The notes below the pieces were generated by a model. The model did not search any database. It worked only from the letters and a program-made list of their open reading frames with translations, and was not told where the DNA came from. A stretch of 64,000 nucleotides of DNA from Nitrospira lenta (GTDB taxonomy: Bacteria > Nitrospirota > Nitrospiria > Nitrospirales > Nitrospiraceae): positions 434,001 to 498,000 of the forward strand of contig NZ_OUNR01000001.1 of NCBI RefSeq assembly GCF_900403705.1, read 5' to 3'. The position numbers and the translations under genes were made by a program. The stretch's first letter is position 1; each line of letters begins with the position of its first letter. This document shows, one piece after another, positions 28,030 to 36,510 of the stretch.

Positions 28030-28288
28030 AATAGAAAAAGCCTTCGCCCCCCATTACGGTCAGGGACGAAGGCTTCGTGCGCTTCGTGGTACCACCCTGG
28101 TTCGGCAACGAATGACCTGTGGTCATCCATCACCCTTCATTGGCCCCTTACGAGGGCGAAGCGGAATCCATTACTCGAGGTTCACGGATTCGGCTCGGAG
28201 GCGAGTTCGGCGATACACAGACCGGCTTGCACCACCCGCCGGCTCTCTCGAATCTGTGAGGTTCGCGTACTACTCCTCGTCGTCGCCT
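28030..28288 (-). promoter_or_regulatory. T-box leader (tRNA-Leu sensing, specifier CUC) of leuA
   Basis: Read on the minus strand, the leader shows the standard T-box parts in order. The base of stem I with GAGGAGTAGTA starts near 28282. The AG-bulge AGAGAG and distal loop GGTGGTGCAAGCCGG follow (about 28247-28224). The specifier region GAACTCGCCTCCGAG has codon CTC (Leu) at 28205-28203. The T-box consensus AGGGTGGTACCACG is at 28098-28085. The terminator stem AAGCCTTCG/CGAAGGCTT with a T tract is at 28076-28034. Uncharged tRNA-Leu(GAG) would pair with both specifier and T-box and let transcription into leuA continue. The leader starts directly at the pssA stop, so RNA may come from the upstream operon or from a promoter inside pssA. 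Confidence 0.93.
28034..28076 (-). terminator. Regulated terminator of the leuA T-box
   Basis: The stem AAGCCTTCGTCCC/GGGGGGCGAAGGCTT is followed by TTTTTCTATTT on the minus strand. Part of its 5' side overlaps the T-box bulge (ACCACG side), giving the exclusive terminator/antiterminator choice. About 195 bases separate it from the leuA start. Confidence 0.88.
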
Positions 28289-29091
28289 TACGATTTGGTT
28301 TCTATCACAGGCTGATCGGACTTGGAAAGAGGTTTCTTCCCAACCGTTTTTGCCGCCAGCCAGAATAGTCGCTCCGTCGGCCCCATCAACGCATAGCCGG
28401 AAAACACCACAAACAACATCACTTCTGGCCAAGCCGCGATCATCATGAGCGCAAGAATGCCCCAGACGAGATAGGTAATCTGCTGACGGCCTTTGAACTT
28501 CAAATCCTTAAAGCTGCGGTACTTCACGGTACTGACCATGAGGAACGAGAGCGCGAGCGTAATGACCAGCACTAAAAGCGGTTTCACTTCCGTGCCCATT
28601 CGCACAATATGATGGTCGAGAATGACCAACGACGCGATCACCCCGGCAGCTGCGGGAATCGCCAACCCGGTGAAGTACTTGCTGTCAGCCAGCGCGACCG
28701 TTGAATTGAAACGCGCGAGCCGCACCGCTCCCATCGCCACATAGGCGAACATCACGGCCACGCCGAACATGCCTTGGCCACTCAGCGCCCAGGAATAAAT
28801 CAGCAGACCCGGAGCGACTCCGAACGACACCACGTCGGACAGAGAGTCGTACTCCAATCCAAAATGACTTGTGCTGTTGGTCAGACGAGCGGATTTTCCG
28901 TCAAGCACATCAAAAATCATCGCGACTAAAATGGCAATCGCGGCGGCGATATAATTGGCGTTGAAGACGGACAGGATCGCGTAGACACCGCAAAACAGAT
29001 TCCCCGTCGTGAAGAGATTGGGAATCAGATGCATGGCCTGGCGCTTCCGTGCTTCCTTCCCCAAGCTGTGTCGCAAGCCCTGTCCCTTCAT
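28288..29091 (-). CDS. pssA: CDP-diacylglycerol-serine O-phosphatidyltransferase
   Basis: A 267-residue membrane enzyme making phosphatidylserine from CDP-diacylglycerol and serine. It shows the CDP-alcohol phosphotransferase signature DG-x2-AR-x8-G-x3-D-x3-D in DGKSARL...GLEYDSLSD (near residue 65), preceded by IPNLFTTGNLFCG and with about six to eight hydrophobic helices. The open frame runs upstream to 29289, but the ATG at 29091 overlaps the psd stop (ATGA), so the two genes are translationally coupled. PS made here is the substrate of the Psd enzyme encoded just upstream. The stop is followed at once by the leuA T-box. Confidence 0.95.
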   Translation of the reverse strand: MKGQGLRHSLGKEARKRQAMHLIPNLFTTGNLFCGVYAILSVFNANYIAAAIAILVAMIFDVLDGKSARLTNSTSHFGLEYDSLSDVVSFGVAPGLLIYSWALSGQGMFGVAVMFAYVAMGAVRLARFNSTVALADSKYFTGLAIPAAAGVIASLVILDHHIVRMGTEVKPLLVLVITLALSFLMVSTVKYRSFKDLKFKGRQQITYLVWGILALMMIAAWPEVMLFVVFSGYALMGPTERLFWLAAKTVGKKPLSKSDQPVIETKS

Positions 29092-29738
29092 CGCAGGTCT
29101 CCCAAGATGGTGGATCCGCCTTTCACTCGATCTCCCACGGCCACTCTCAACTTCGTGCCGATGGGAAGAAACGTGTCCATCCGCGACCCAAACCGGATTA
29201 ACCCAAACCGCTCTCCCAGCGTTGCCCGCTCTTGGGGAGACACCCAGCAGACAATCCGCCTGGCAATGAGTCCCGCCACCTGCACACACAAGACCTTGGC
29301 ACCGCTGACGGTTTTGATCATCACGGCGTTCTGTTCGTTCTTGATCGTCGCCTCCGGCTTACTGGCGACCAGAAAAAGACCCGGCTGATACTGCACCTCT
29401 TCAATGACCCCTTCACAGGGAATCCGATTGATGTGCACATCGAATACGTTCAGGAAAATCGTGACCCGAAGACTGCGCTCCTTGAGATAGCGCGGCTCAA
29501 ACTCTTCTTCAATGGCGATGACTTTCCCATCGCCGGGTGCCACGATCAGCCCTGGTCCTTGCGGAATCACTCGCGCGGGATTGCGAAAAAACCACGCCAC
29601 GAACAGCGTGAGTCCGGCCGCCAGCACGGCAACCGGCGTCCACCCGAACCATCCAGTCAATAGTGTAGCGCCCGCTGCCGCTCCGATGAAGGGAAATCCC
29701 TCCTTGGCAAACGGGACACCGACGGCACGATCAGCCAC
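29088..29738 (-). CDS. psd: Phosphatidylserine decarboxylase proenzyme
   Basis: A 216-residue proenzyme of the short (PSD-A-like) class. It converts phosphatidylserine to phosphatidylethanolamine. Two N-terminal hydrophobic segments (about 15-50) anchor it; the core includes GLIVAPGDGKVIAIEE and VFDVHINRIPCEGVIEE. The self-cleavage Gly-Ser that yields the pyruvoyl group is in RFGSRMD, Ser near residue 184, so the alpha chain is only about 33 residues. It overlaps pssA by four bases and follows ilvC by 14 bp. Confidence 0.95.
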   Translation of the reverse strand: MADRAVGVPFAKEGFPFIGAAAGATLLTGWFGWTPVAVLAAGLTLFVAWFFRNPARVIPQGPGLIVAPGDGKVIAIEEEFEPRYLKERSLRVTIFLNVFDVHINRIPCEGVIEEVQYQPGLFLVASKPEATIKNEQNAVMIKTVSGAKVLCVQVAGLIARRIVCWVSPQERATLGERFGLIRFGSRMDTFLPIGTKLRVAVGDRVKGGSTILGDLR

Positions 29739-29752
29739 AGGGGTCGCCCCTT

Positions 29753-30805
<1,053 letters not shown>

Positions 30806-30825
30806 CTACCTGCGTGAACTCCAAA

Positions 30826-31344
30826 CTATTCGCGCGCCACCTTCTTGGGCTGCACTGCACTGGCTCGAATCGGCTCCCGCGCTACAGCCACTCGCCCGGT
30901 TCGAGTCAATTCCTTAATTCCGAGCGGCTGCAACAGATTGATGATCGCTTCGATCTTTTTCGGATCCCCGGTGACTTCGATCGTATAGGTCCCCGGCGTC
31001 GAGTCGATGACGTTGGCCCGAAAAATATCCGCGATTCTCAGCGCCTCTGCCCGATCTTCGGCCTTGGTATGCACCTTGATCAACGCCGTCTCGCGCGACA
31101 CGAACTCGCTCTCGTTCAAATCAACGACTTTGATCACATCGATGAGCTTATTGAGATGCTTCACGATCTGCTCGATGATGCGATCGTCGCCCGACGTCAC
31201 AATCGTCATCTGCGACATCGAAGGATCCAACGTCGGCGCCACCGACAAACTCTCGATATTGAACCCTCGGCCGCTAAACAGCCCGGCGACGCGGGACAAC
31301 ACCCCGAATTTATTTTCGACCGTAACGGAAATAATGTGTTCCAT
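30826..31344 (-). CDS. ilvN: Acetolactate synthase small regulatory subunit
   Basis: A 172-residue protein with an N-terminal ACT domain (MEHIISVTVENKFGVLSRVA, FSGRGFNIESLSVAPT) that binds valine for feedback control, and a C-terminal ALS_ss domain (ELALIKV-like ETALIKVHTKAEDR, and EVTGDPKKIEAIINLLQPLG). It activates and regulates the catalytic subunit encoded 11 bp upstream. The C-terminus is basic (ARE...VQPKKVARE). Confidence 0.96.
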   Translation of the reverse strand: MEHIISVTVENKFGVLSRVAGLFSGRGFNIESLSVAPTLDPSMSQMTIVTSGDDRIIEQIVKHLNKLIDVIKVVDLNESEFVSRETALIKVHTKAEDRAEALRIADIFRANVIDSTPGTYTIEVTGDPKKIEAIINLLQPLGIKELTRTGRVAVAREPIRASAVQPKKVARE

Positions 31345-31355
31345 ATTCGAATACC

Positions 31356-33131
31356 CTACGCGGTCAGAACGGTATCGTTACCGTCCGGCGTGACTTTGGA
31401 TGCGCCCGCCTGCTTTGTTTTCAACTCCGGCGGATCCTCCAAAATCATCTCGTGGTTACACCCGCCGGCCGGAATCATCGGATATACATTTTCAAACCGA
31501 TACGTCGGCACATCCACAATCACCGGCCCATTCACCGCAATGGCTTCCTTGAGCACCGCATCAAGATCCCCGACCTTGTTCGCCCGCAGACCGACGGCCC
31601 CATAGGCTTCCGCCAACTTCACAAAGTCCGGGGTATTCTCAAGATCGCTGGATGCATAGCGGCCCTGGTAGAACAAATCCTGCCACTGCCGCACCATGCC
31701 ATGGAACCGGTTGTTCAGGATAATGATCTTCACGGGCAGCTTATTCACCACCGCCGTGGCCATCTCCTGCATATTCATCTGAATGCTGCCGTCGCCCGCA
31801 ATACAGAGCACCAGCCGTCCAGGAAACGCCGCCTGCGCGCCCATTGCCGCGGGAAAACCAAAACCCATAGTTCCCAATCCACCGGACGTCAACCAGCGAT
31901 TCGGCTTGGCCAGCTTAAAATATTGCGCGGCCCACATCTGATGCTGCCCCACATCGGTTGAAACAATCGGATCACGGTCCTTGGTGAGTTCGTACAGACG
32001 CTTCACCACGTACTGCGGCTTGATTGGTCCCTCCGCATCCTGCTGATACGACAGCGGGTGGGCGGCTTCCCATTCACGAATTTGCTTCCACCAGGGTTTC
32101 CGGAGTTCCTTCTGTTCTCCGTTGACTGACGCGCGAAGAATCTGATTCAACTCGCGTAAGACGGTCTTGCAGTCACCGACGATCGGAATATCCACATGGA
32201 TGTTCTTCCGGATAGAGGTCGGATCGATATCGACATGAATGACCTTGGCATGGGGGCAGAACTCCGAGACCTTTCCCGTAACCCGGTCATCGAAACGCGC
32301 CCCGATCGCAATGACGAGATCGGAGTAATGCATCGCCATATTGGCCTGATAGGTGCCGTGCATGCCCAGCATCCCCAAGGACAACTGGTGCTCTCCCGGG
32401 AATGCTCCGAGACCCATGAGGGTCATATCGACCGGGATCTGCGTCAATTCCGCCAGCTCGATCAACTCGGCAGAGGCACCTGAAAACACGACGCCGCCGC
32501 CGACGTAGAGAATCGGCTTCTTGGCCTTCATGATGGCTTCGGCCGCCTGCTTGATCTGCCACTTGTTGCCGTCGTACGTGGGGTTATACCCGCGAATTGA
32601 GACGGAGGTGGGGTAGACAAATTCCGTTGTGGCCATCGACACGTCTTTGGGAATATCCACAAGGACGGGACCGGGGCGTCCGGTCGTCGCAATGTAGAAC
32701 GCCTCTTTGATGGTCATTGCGAGATCGTTGACGTCCTTCACGAGGAAGTTGTATTTCGTGCACGGACGGCTCAATCCGATATTGTCCGCCTCCTGAAACG
32801 CATCGTTGCCGATCAGGCTCGTGGGCACCTGGCCGCTGAAACAGACCAACGGAACGGAGTCCATATACGCATCCGCCAAGGCGGTAATGACATTGGTCAT
32901 ACCGGGACCGGACGTCACCAGACACACGCCCGCTTTCCCCGTCGCCTTGGCATAGCCCTCGGCCATGTGGCCGGCACCCTGTTCGTGCCGCGTCAAGATA
33001 ACATCTAGGTCTTTCTGCTGGTGCAGCATGTCGAAAATCTTGAGGACCACGCCACCGGGAAGCGCGAAGATCGTTTTGACCCCCTCCCGCTTGAGACACT
33101 CGATTAATATCTCAGACCCGTTGAGCTTCAT
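31356..33131 (-). CDS. ilvB: Acetolactate synthase large catalytic subunit
   Basis: A 591-residue thiamine-diphosphate enzyme that makes 2-acetolactate and 2-aceto-2-hydroxybutyrate. Domains in order are the pyrimidine-binding domain (FALPGGVVLKIFD, catalytic Glu region RHEQGAGHMAEGYA), the central FAD/TPP domain (GARFDDRVTG) and the PP-binding domain with the TPP motif GDGSIQMNMQEMATA (about residue 445). It is the first gene of the branched-chain run, with a promoter about 130 bp upstream. Confidence 0.97.
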   Translation of the reverse strand: MKLNGSEILIECLKREGVKTIFALPGGVVLKIFDMLHQQKDLDVILTRHEQGAGHMAEGYAKATGKAGVCLVTSGPGMTNVITALADAYMDSVPLVCFSGQVPTSLIGNDAFQEADNIGLSRPCTKYNFLVKDVNDLAMTIKEAFYIATTGRPGPVLVDIPKDVSMATTEFVYPTSVSIRGYNPTYDGNKWQIKQAAEAIMKAKKPILYVGGGVVFSGASAELIELAELTQIPVDMTLMGLGAFPGEHQLSLGMLGMHGTYQANMAMHYSDLVIAIGARFDDRVTGKVSEFCPHAKVIHVDIDPTSIRKNIHVDIPIVGDCKTVLRELNQILRASVNGEQKELRKPWWKQIREWEAAHPLSYQQDAEGPIKPQYVVKRLYELTKDRDPIVSTDVGQHQMWAAQYFKLAKPNRWLTSGGLGTMGFGFPAAMGAQAAFPGRLVLCIAGDGSIQMNMQEMATAVVNKLPVKIIILNNRFHGMVRQWQDLFYQGRYASSDLENTPDFVKLAEAYGAVGLRANKVGDLDAVLKEAIAVNGPVIVDVPTYRFENVYPMIPAGGCNHEMILEDPPELKTKQAGASKVTPDGNDTVLTA

Positions 33132-33261
33132 ATCGTTTCCCTCCCCCGGATGCCCGGAGTCCTGTTTTCAAGAACGTGCAACCCTTCACGAAATGGCCAT
33201 CCTGGAACCTCTGGCCAATCCACACGGAAATTTGTGCAATATCAATAGGAAAGAATGCGAG

Positions 33262-33290
33262 ATCCTAACACCACGCCAGATGAGGGTCAA
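33262..33290 (-). promoter_or_regulatory. Sigma70-type promoter of ilvBNC-psd-pssA
   Basis: Minus strand: TTGACC (33290-33285), a 17-base spacer, TAGGAT (33267-33262). The start site would be near 33255, giving a leader of about 125 bases before ilvB. No T-box or leader peptide was recognised in it. Confidence 0.6.
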
Positions 33291-33361
33291 GAGCCGCCAG
33301 GGCCATCGCCCCATCAGCACGACGGGGTAGAATCAGTGAAGCACCGCTCAGAATGAAAAAA

Positions 33362-33797
33362 GCGCGAGCGAGGAAACCTATAAGCCGGATTCTGTCCCGC
33401 ACGAACCGGAGTTCATGCCTAGGTGATCATTTCTCTGGGATTCGAGTTACCCCGAACCTCGAGCGACCTACCCGAAGACCTCGACCGGGCCAATCGTTGT
33501 GCCGCGTCCTTGCGAACGCCGCACGTGTCTTCCTATTTGGCCTTGCACCGGGCGACGCTTACCGTGCCGGCGATGTCACCATCCCCGCGGTGGGCTCTTA
33601 CCCCGCCGTTTCACCCTTACCTGATCCGTAGCGACTAGATGGGATCCCGTCGCCTTGGCCATCGGCGGTTTGTTTTCTGTGGTGCAGGTGTCGGATTGCT
33701 CCGCCTGGGAATTACCCAGCGCCCCGCCCATGGAGTCCGGACTTTCCTCCCGGCACACAAGGTGCCGAGCGATCACCCAGTCTCCTCTCTCGCGCCC
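33362..33797 (-). ncRNA. rnpB: RNase P RNA (type A)
   Basis: The minus strand shows the universal elements: GAGGAAAGTCCGGACTCC near the 5' side and ACAGAATCCGGCTTATAGG near the 3' end (P4 partners), with GGTAAGGGTGAAACGG and GGTAAACCCC-type connecting regions between. The ends pair as P1: GCGCGAG (33795-33789) with CTCGCGC (33368-33362), followed directly by TTTTTT, which serves as terminator. It forms the catalytic part of the ribozyme that trims tRNA 5' ends. The length of about 436 nt is normal for type A. Several open frames on both strands in this stretch are chance. Confidence 0.95.
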
Positions 33798-33801
33798 TTG
33801 T

Positions 33802-33830
33802 ACTATAGGGCTGGCGCCCCCGGCTTTCAA
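33802..33830 (-). promoter_or_regulatory. Sigma70 promoter of rnpB
   Basis: Minus strand: TTGAAA (33830-33825), a 17-base spacer, TATAGT (33807-33802). The predicted start is about 33797, which agrees with the 5' end given by the P1 helix. Confidence 0.75.
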
Positions 33831-33855
33831 GGGCGATACCTCAATAGCTTGTCCG

Positions 33856-34719
33856 CTATGGCGCCACGGGTAAGAGTACTGCTGGAACCGGCTGCCGCGT
33901 TTGGTAGATGGCCATGGCTTCTGGCATCCATTTTTTCAACTGTTCAATGCGCGTCTCGTGCCCAGGATGGGTAGACATAAATTCGGCCGGACCGCCGCCG
34001 CCGGACAACTGTGCCATCCGCTCCCACAAGTGAATAGACTCACGGGGATCGTAGCCCGCATCAGCCGCCAGAAGAATGCCGATATAGTCCGCCTCCGACT
34101 CATGTTTCCGGCTAAACGGCAACAACACCCCGACCTGCGCGCCGACCCCCAGCGCGGCCATCGCCGCCTGTGACATCACGCCTCCACCGCCATTGGCACT
34201 GGCTGCGGCTCCCGCTACCTGCAAAGCGGCGTTCGTCAATTGCCCTTGACTCATTCGCTCCGCCCCGTGGCGCGCCAATGCATGCACAACTTCATGGCCC
34301 ATGACCGCCGCAAGGCCGGCCTCCGTTTTGGCAACCGAAAAGATTCCGGTATAGACGGCAATTTTCCCACCAGGCAGTGCGAATGCGTTCAAGGTTTTAT
34401 CATCCTTAATCACCGTGACTTCCCATTGAAACTGCTGTGCCATCTCTCCATATTTCGACCGTTTCGCGGCTTCAATAATCCGCGCCGCCACACGCTTCAC
34501 CGGCTCGATCTCACGCGGATCTTGAGACTGGTGCATCTTCGGATCGCTCTTCACCTGGCTGTACGCCTGCGCGCCCATCTGCATTTCCTCGTCTACCGAA
34601 GACATGAGCAACTGATGCCGACCTGTATAAGGATTGGTTTCACACCCGCCGATCCCCAACAGCGTGCCCAGCAACACTCCCATCACAACCGATCGCATAT
34701 TCCATATCCTGGCTCTCAT
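33856..34719 (-). CDS. M48-family metalloprotease lipoprotein
   Basis: A 287-residue protein. It has a lipoprotein signal with lipobox GIGGC (Cys about residue 21), so it is anchored to a membrane on the periplasmic side. The peptidase M48 domain has the zinc motif HEVVH (about 143-147, in VMGHEVVHALARHGAER) and the downstream Glu of SEADYIGI as third ligand. Relatives such as LoiP and BepA handle outer-membrane protein quality control, and the envelope location here fits that. The ATG at 34719 has GAGGGAGA five bases upstream. The gene ends only about 25 bp before the rnpB promoter, with no terminator seen between. Confidence 0.9.
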   Translation of the reverse strand: MRARIWNMRSVVMGVLLGTLLGIGGCETNPYTGRHQLLMSSVDEEMQMGAQAYSQVKSDPKMHQSQDPREIEPVKRVAARIIEAAKRSKYGEMAQQFQWEVTVIKDDKTLNAFALPGGKIAVYTGIFSVAKTEAGLAAVMGHEVVHALARHGAERMSQGQLTNAALQVAGAAASANGGGGVMSQAAMAALGVGAQVGVLLPFSRKHESEADYIGILLAADAGYDPRESIHLWERMAQLSGGGGPAEFMSTHPGHETRIEQLKKWMPEAMAIYQTRQPVPAVLLPVAP

Positions 34720-34831
34720 AGGGTCTCCCTCAGGCATCACTCATCGATTGGGCAAGTGGTTCAATTGACCGCCCCTGCTTCAATTCGCTAGATTACCGCG
34801 CCCTAGATAATATTTCTACCGGGAGTATGCC

Positions 34832-35488
34832 GTGGCAGCTACCCATACATCAGTCGAGCGCATCGGCCTCGACGAATCGGGGAAAGGCGACTACTTCGGC
34901 CCGCTCGTTGTCGCCGCCGTCTTTGTGGATGCCGTCACCCAAAGCGAACTTGCCCTCATGCGGGTGCGGGACAGCAAAAAGATCTCGGACGGTCGGATCC
35001 TTGAGATGGCGCCGGACATCAAAACGATCTGTCCCCACAGCATCGTCGCGATCGGCCCGCAGAAATATAATGAGCTGTATGCGAAAATTAAGAACTTGAA
35101 TCGCTTGTTAGCCTGGGGCCATGCCCGCGCCCTGGAAAATCTGCTCGACAAGGTGCCGTGCGGTCGGGCGATTGCGGATCAATTCGGGGATGAACGGCTG
35201 ATCCTGGACGCGCTCCAAGCCAAAGGCCGCATGATCGTACTGGAACAGCGACCGAAAGCTGAGTCGGACATGGCCGTTGCTGCGGCTTCGATCCTCGCAC
35301 GCGCAGAGTTTTTGATCCGACTCACACGGCTGTCTGATGAGGTCGGCACAACGCTCCCGAAGGGGGCATCATCCACGGTGGAACTGGCCGCTCGAATGGT
35401 GATGAAGAAACACGGGCAGGAGCGACTGGAACACGTCGCAAAGCTACACTTCAAGACCACCCAAACCATCCTGGCAGGGCTTACCTAA
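34832..35488 (+). CDS. rnhC: Ribonuclease HIII, short form
   Basis: A 218-residue enzyme that cuts the RNA strand of RNA-DNA hybrids. The signature GLDESGKGDYFGPLVVAA is that of RNase HIII rather than HII, and other catalytic-region pieces are RDSKKISD and KAESDMAVAAASILAR. Bacillus-type RNase HIII proteins are about 310 residues because of an N-terminal TBP-like substrate-binding domain of roughly 80 residues. Here the catalytic domain starts at residue 11, so that domain is missing. The start is GTG with GGGAG six bases upstream; no suitable frame extends upstream. It is a single rightward gene between leftward units. Confidence 0.88.
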   Translation: MAATHTSVERIGLDESGKGDYFGPLVVAAVFVDAVTQSELALMRVRDSKKISDGRILEMAPDIKTICPHSIVAIGPQKYNELYAKIKNLNRLLAWGHARALENLLDKVPCGRAIADQFGDERLILDALQAKGRMIVLEQRPKAESDMAVAAASILARAEFLIRLTRLSDEVGTTLPKGASSTVELAARMVMKKHGQERLEHVAKLHFKTTQTILAGLT

Positions 35489-36261
35489 ACCGACTCGCCG
35501 ACTTCCAGATCGTTCTTCCTGGCCACACTCAATGCCGAAGCGGATTCGGTCGGAATCTCGCCTTCCCAGTAGAGCATTCGACGGCAATAGGGACACACGT
35601 GGAGATCGTCGGATCGCCGGACTTGCGCAATCAGCTGCGGTGGGATTTGGAGTCGGCACCCGGCGCACATCCCTTCACGCACGGCGGCGACCGCTCCATC
35701 TTTTCTAGATAGCTTGATGTGTGTGTAGCGCGCGAGCAAGTTTGGGTCGATCTGCTTCGCCGCCTCGCGCTGCCGAGCCTCCAGCTGCGCCAATTCCGCG
35801 GCGAGCTCTTTGTCCGCGGCATCAAGCACGGACTTTTCCTTGGCAAACACGGCCTGCGCCGCCGTCACTTTCTCCTGCAGCTCTTTGATCGTGCCTTGCA
35901 GCTGGTCGATCTTGTCCATGGAAACCAAGATCTTTTCTTCAAACTCCCCACGCTTCTTATTCGCCAATTCAATTTCGAACAAGTGCGCTTGATATTCCTT
36001 GTTGGTCTTCAAGCCGGACGCGTGCGACTTCATTTTCTCGGTCTGCGTTTCGTGCACTTCAAGATCTTTTTCGTGCGTCCGCCGTTCCTTCACCAGCGCG
36101 TCAACCCCCGTCTTCGCGTCGGCCAGCAACTGCGTATCCTCGCGAAGCGGCGCTTCGGCGATATTCAACCGCTCAGGGATTTTTCGGCGTTGTTCCGTAA
36201 TCTCCAGAATGCGGAGATCCAATTTTTGCAGGGCGAGCAGGGGAGAAAGTTTCTGGCTCAA
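35485..36261 (-). CDS. Coiled-coil protein with C4 zinc ribbon
   Basis: A protein of about 258 residues. A long charged coiled coil (about 10-180, rich in E/K/Q/L) is followed by a C-terminal zinc ribbon with CAGCRLQIP and HVCPYCRRMLYW, four Cys in two CxxC pairs. The family (often called zf-RING_7 or C4-type zinc ribbon proteins) is common; chlamydial relatives (CdsZ) act in type III secretion, but a general role is not known. The frame opens at a GTG at 36276 without ribosome binding site; AAGGAG is followed five bases later by a TTG at 36261, which is the better start. The last bases overlap the 3' end of rnhC on the opposite strand. Confidence 0.82.
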   Translation of the reverse strand: MSQKLSPLLALQKLDLRILEITEQRRKIPERLNIAEAPLREDTQLLADAKTGVDALVKERRTHEKDLEVHETQTEKMKSHASGLKTNKEYQAHLFEIELANKKRGEFEEKILVSMDKIDQLQGTIKELQEKVTAAQAVFAKEKSVLDAADKELAAELAQLEARQREAAKQIDPNLLARYTHIKLSRKDGAVAAVREGMCAGCRLQIPPQLIAQVRRSDDLHVCPYCRRMLYWEGEIPTESASALSVARKNDLEVGESV

Positions 36262-36325
36262 CGGACTCCTTAACACGACATTCGTAGTGACACACCTCGA
36301 GGCGCGATGGGGCCCATATCAGATG

Positions 36326-36402
36326 TGGTGGGCCCACTAGGACTTGAACCTAGGACCAGCTGATTATGAGTCAGCCGCTCTAACCACCTGAGCTATGGGC
36401 CC
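36326..36402 (-). tRNA. tRNA with anticodon CAU, probably tRNA-Ile2
   Basis: A 77-nt cloverleaf with encoded CCA. The acceptor pairs GGGCCCA with TGGGCCC, the anticodon stem GCTGA/TCAGC encloses loop CTCATAA (anticodon CAT), and the T-arm loop is TTCAAGT. A perfect first base pair rules out initiator tRNA. The variable and T-arm context (TGGTC...GGTTCAAGTCC) is closer to E. coli ileX, whose C34 is turned to lysidine by TilS, than to elongator tRNA-Met, so Ile2 is favoured. Met remains possible. Confidence 0.85.
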
Positions 36403-36510
36403 GATCGGGTGAACCGGCGATGCACTCACTTCTCTGCTCACCCGACACAGGTCGGATGATTCTAGGCTGCGCCTCCCAATAGAGTCAAATGGCCCACGAA
36501 CAGCCTTGCT

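Noticed and set aside
33353-33974. Several overlapping small open frames around 33.4-33.9 kb on both strands
   Set aside because: They fall on RNase P RNA and its promoter; the RNA elements explain the sequence.
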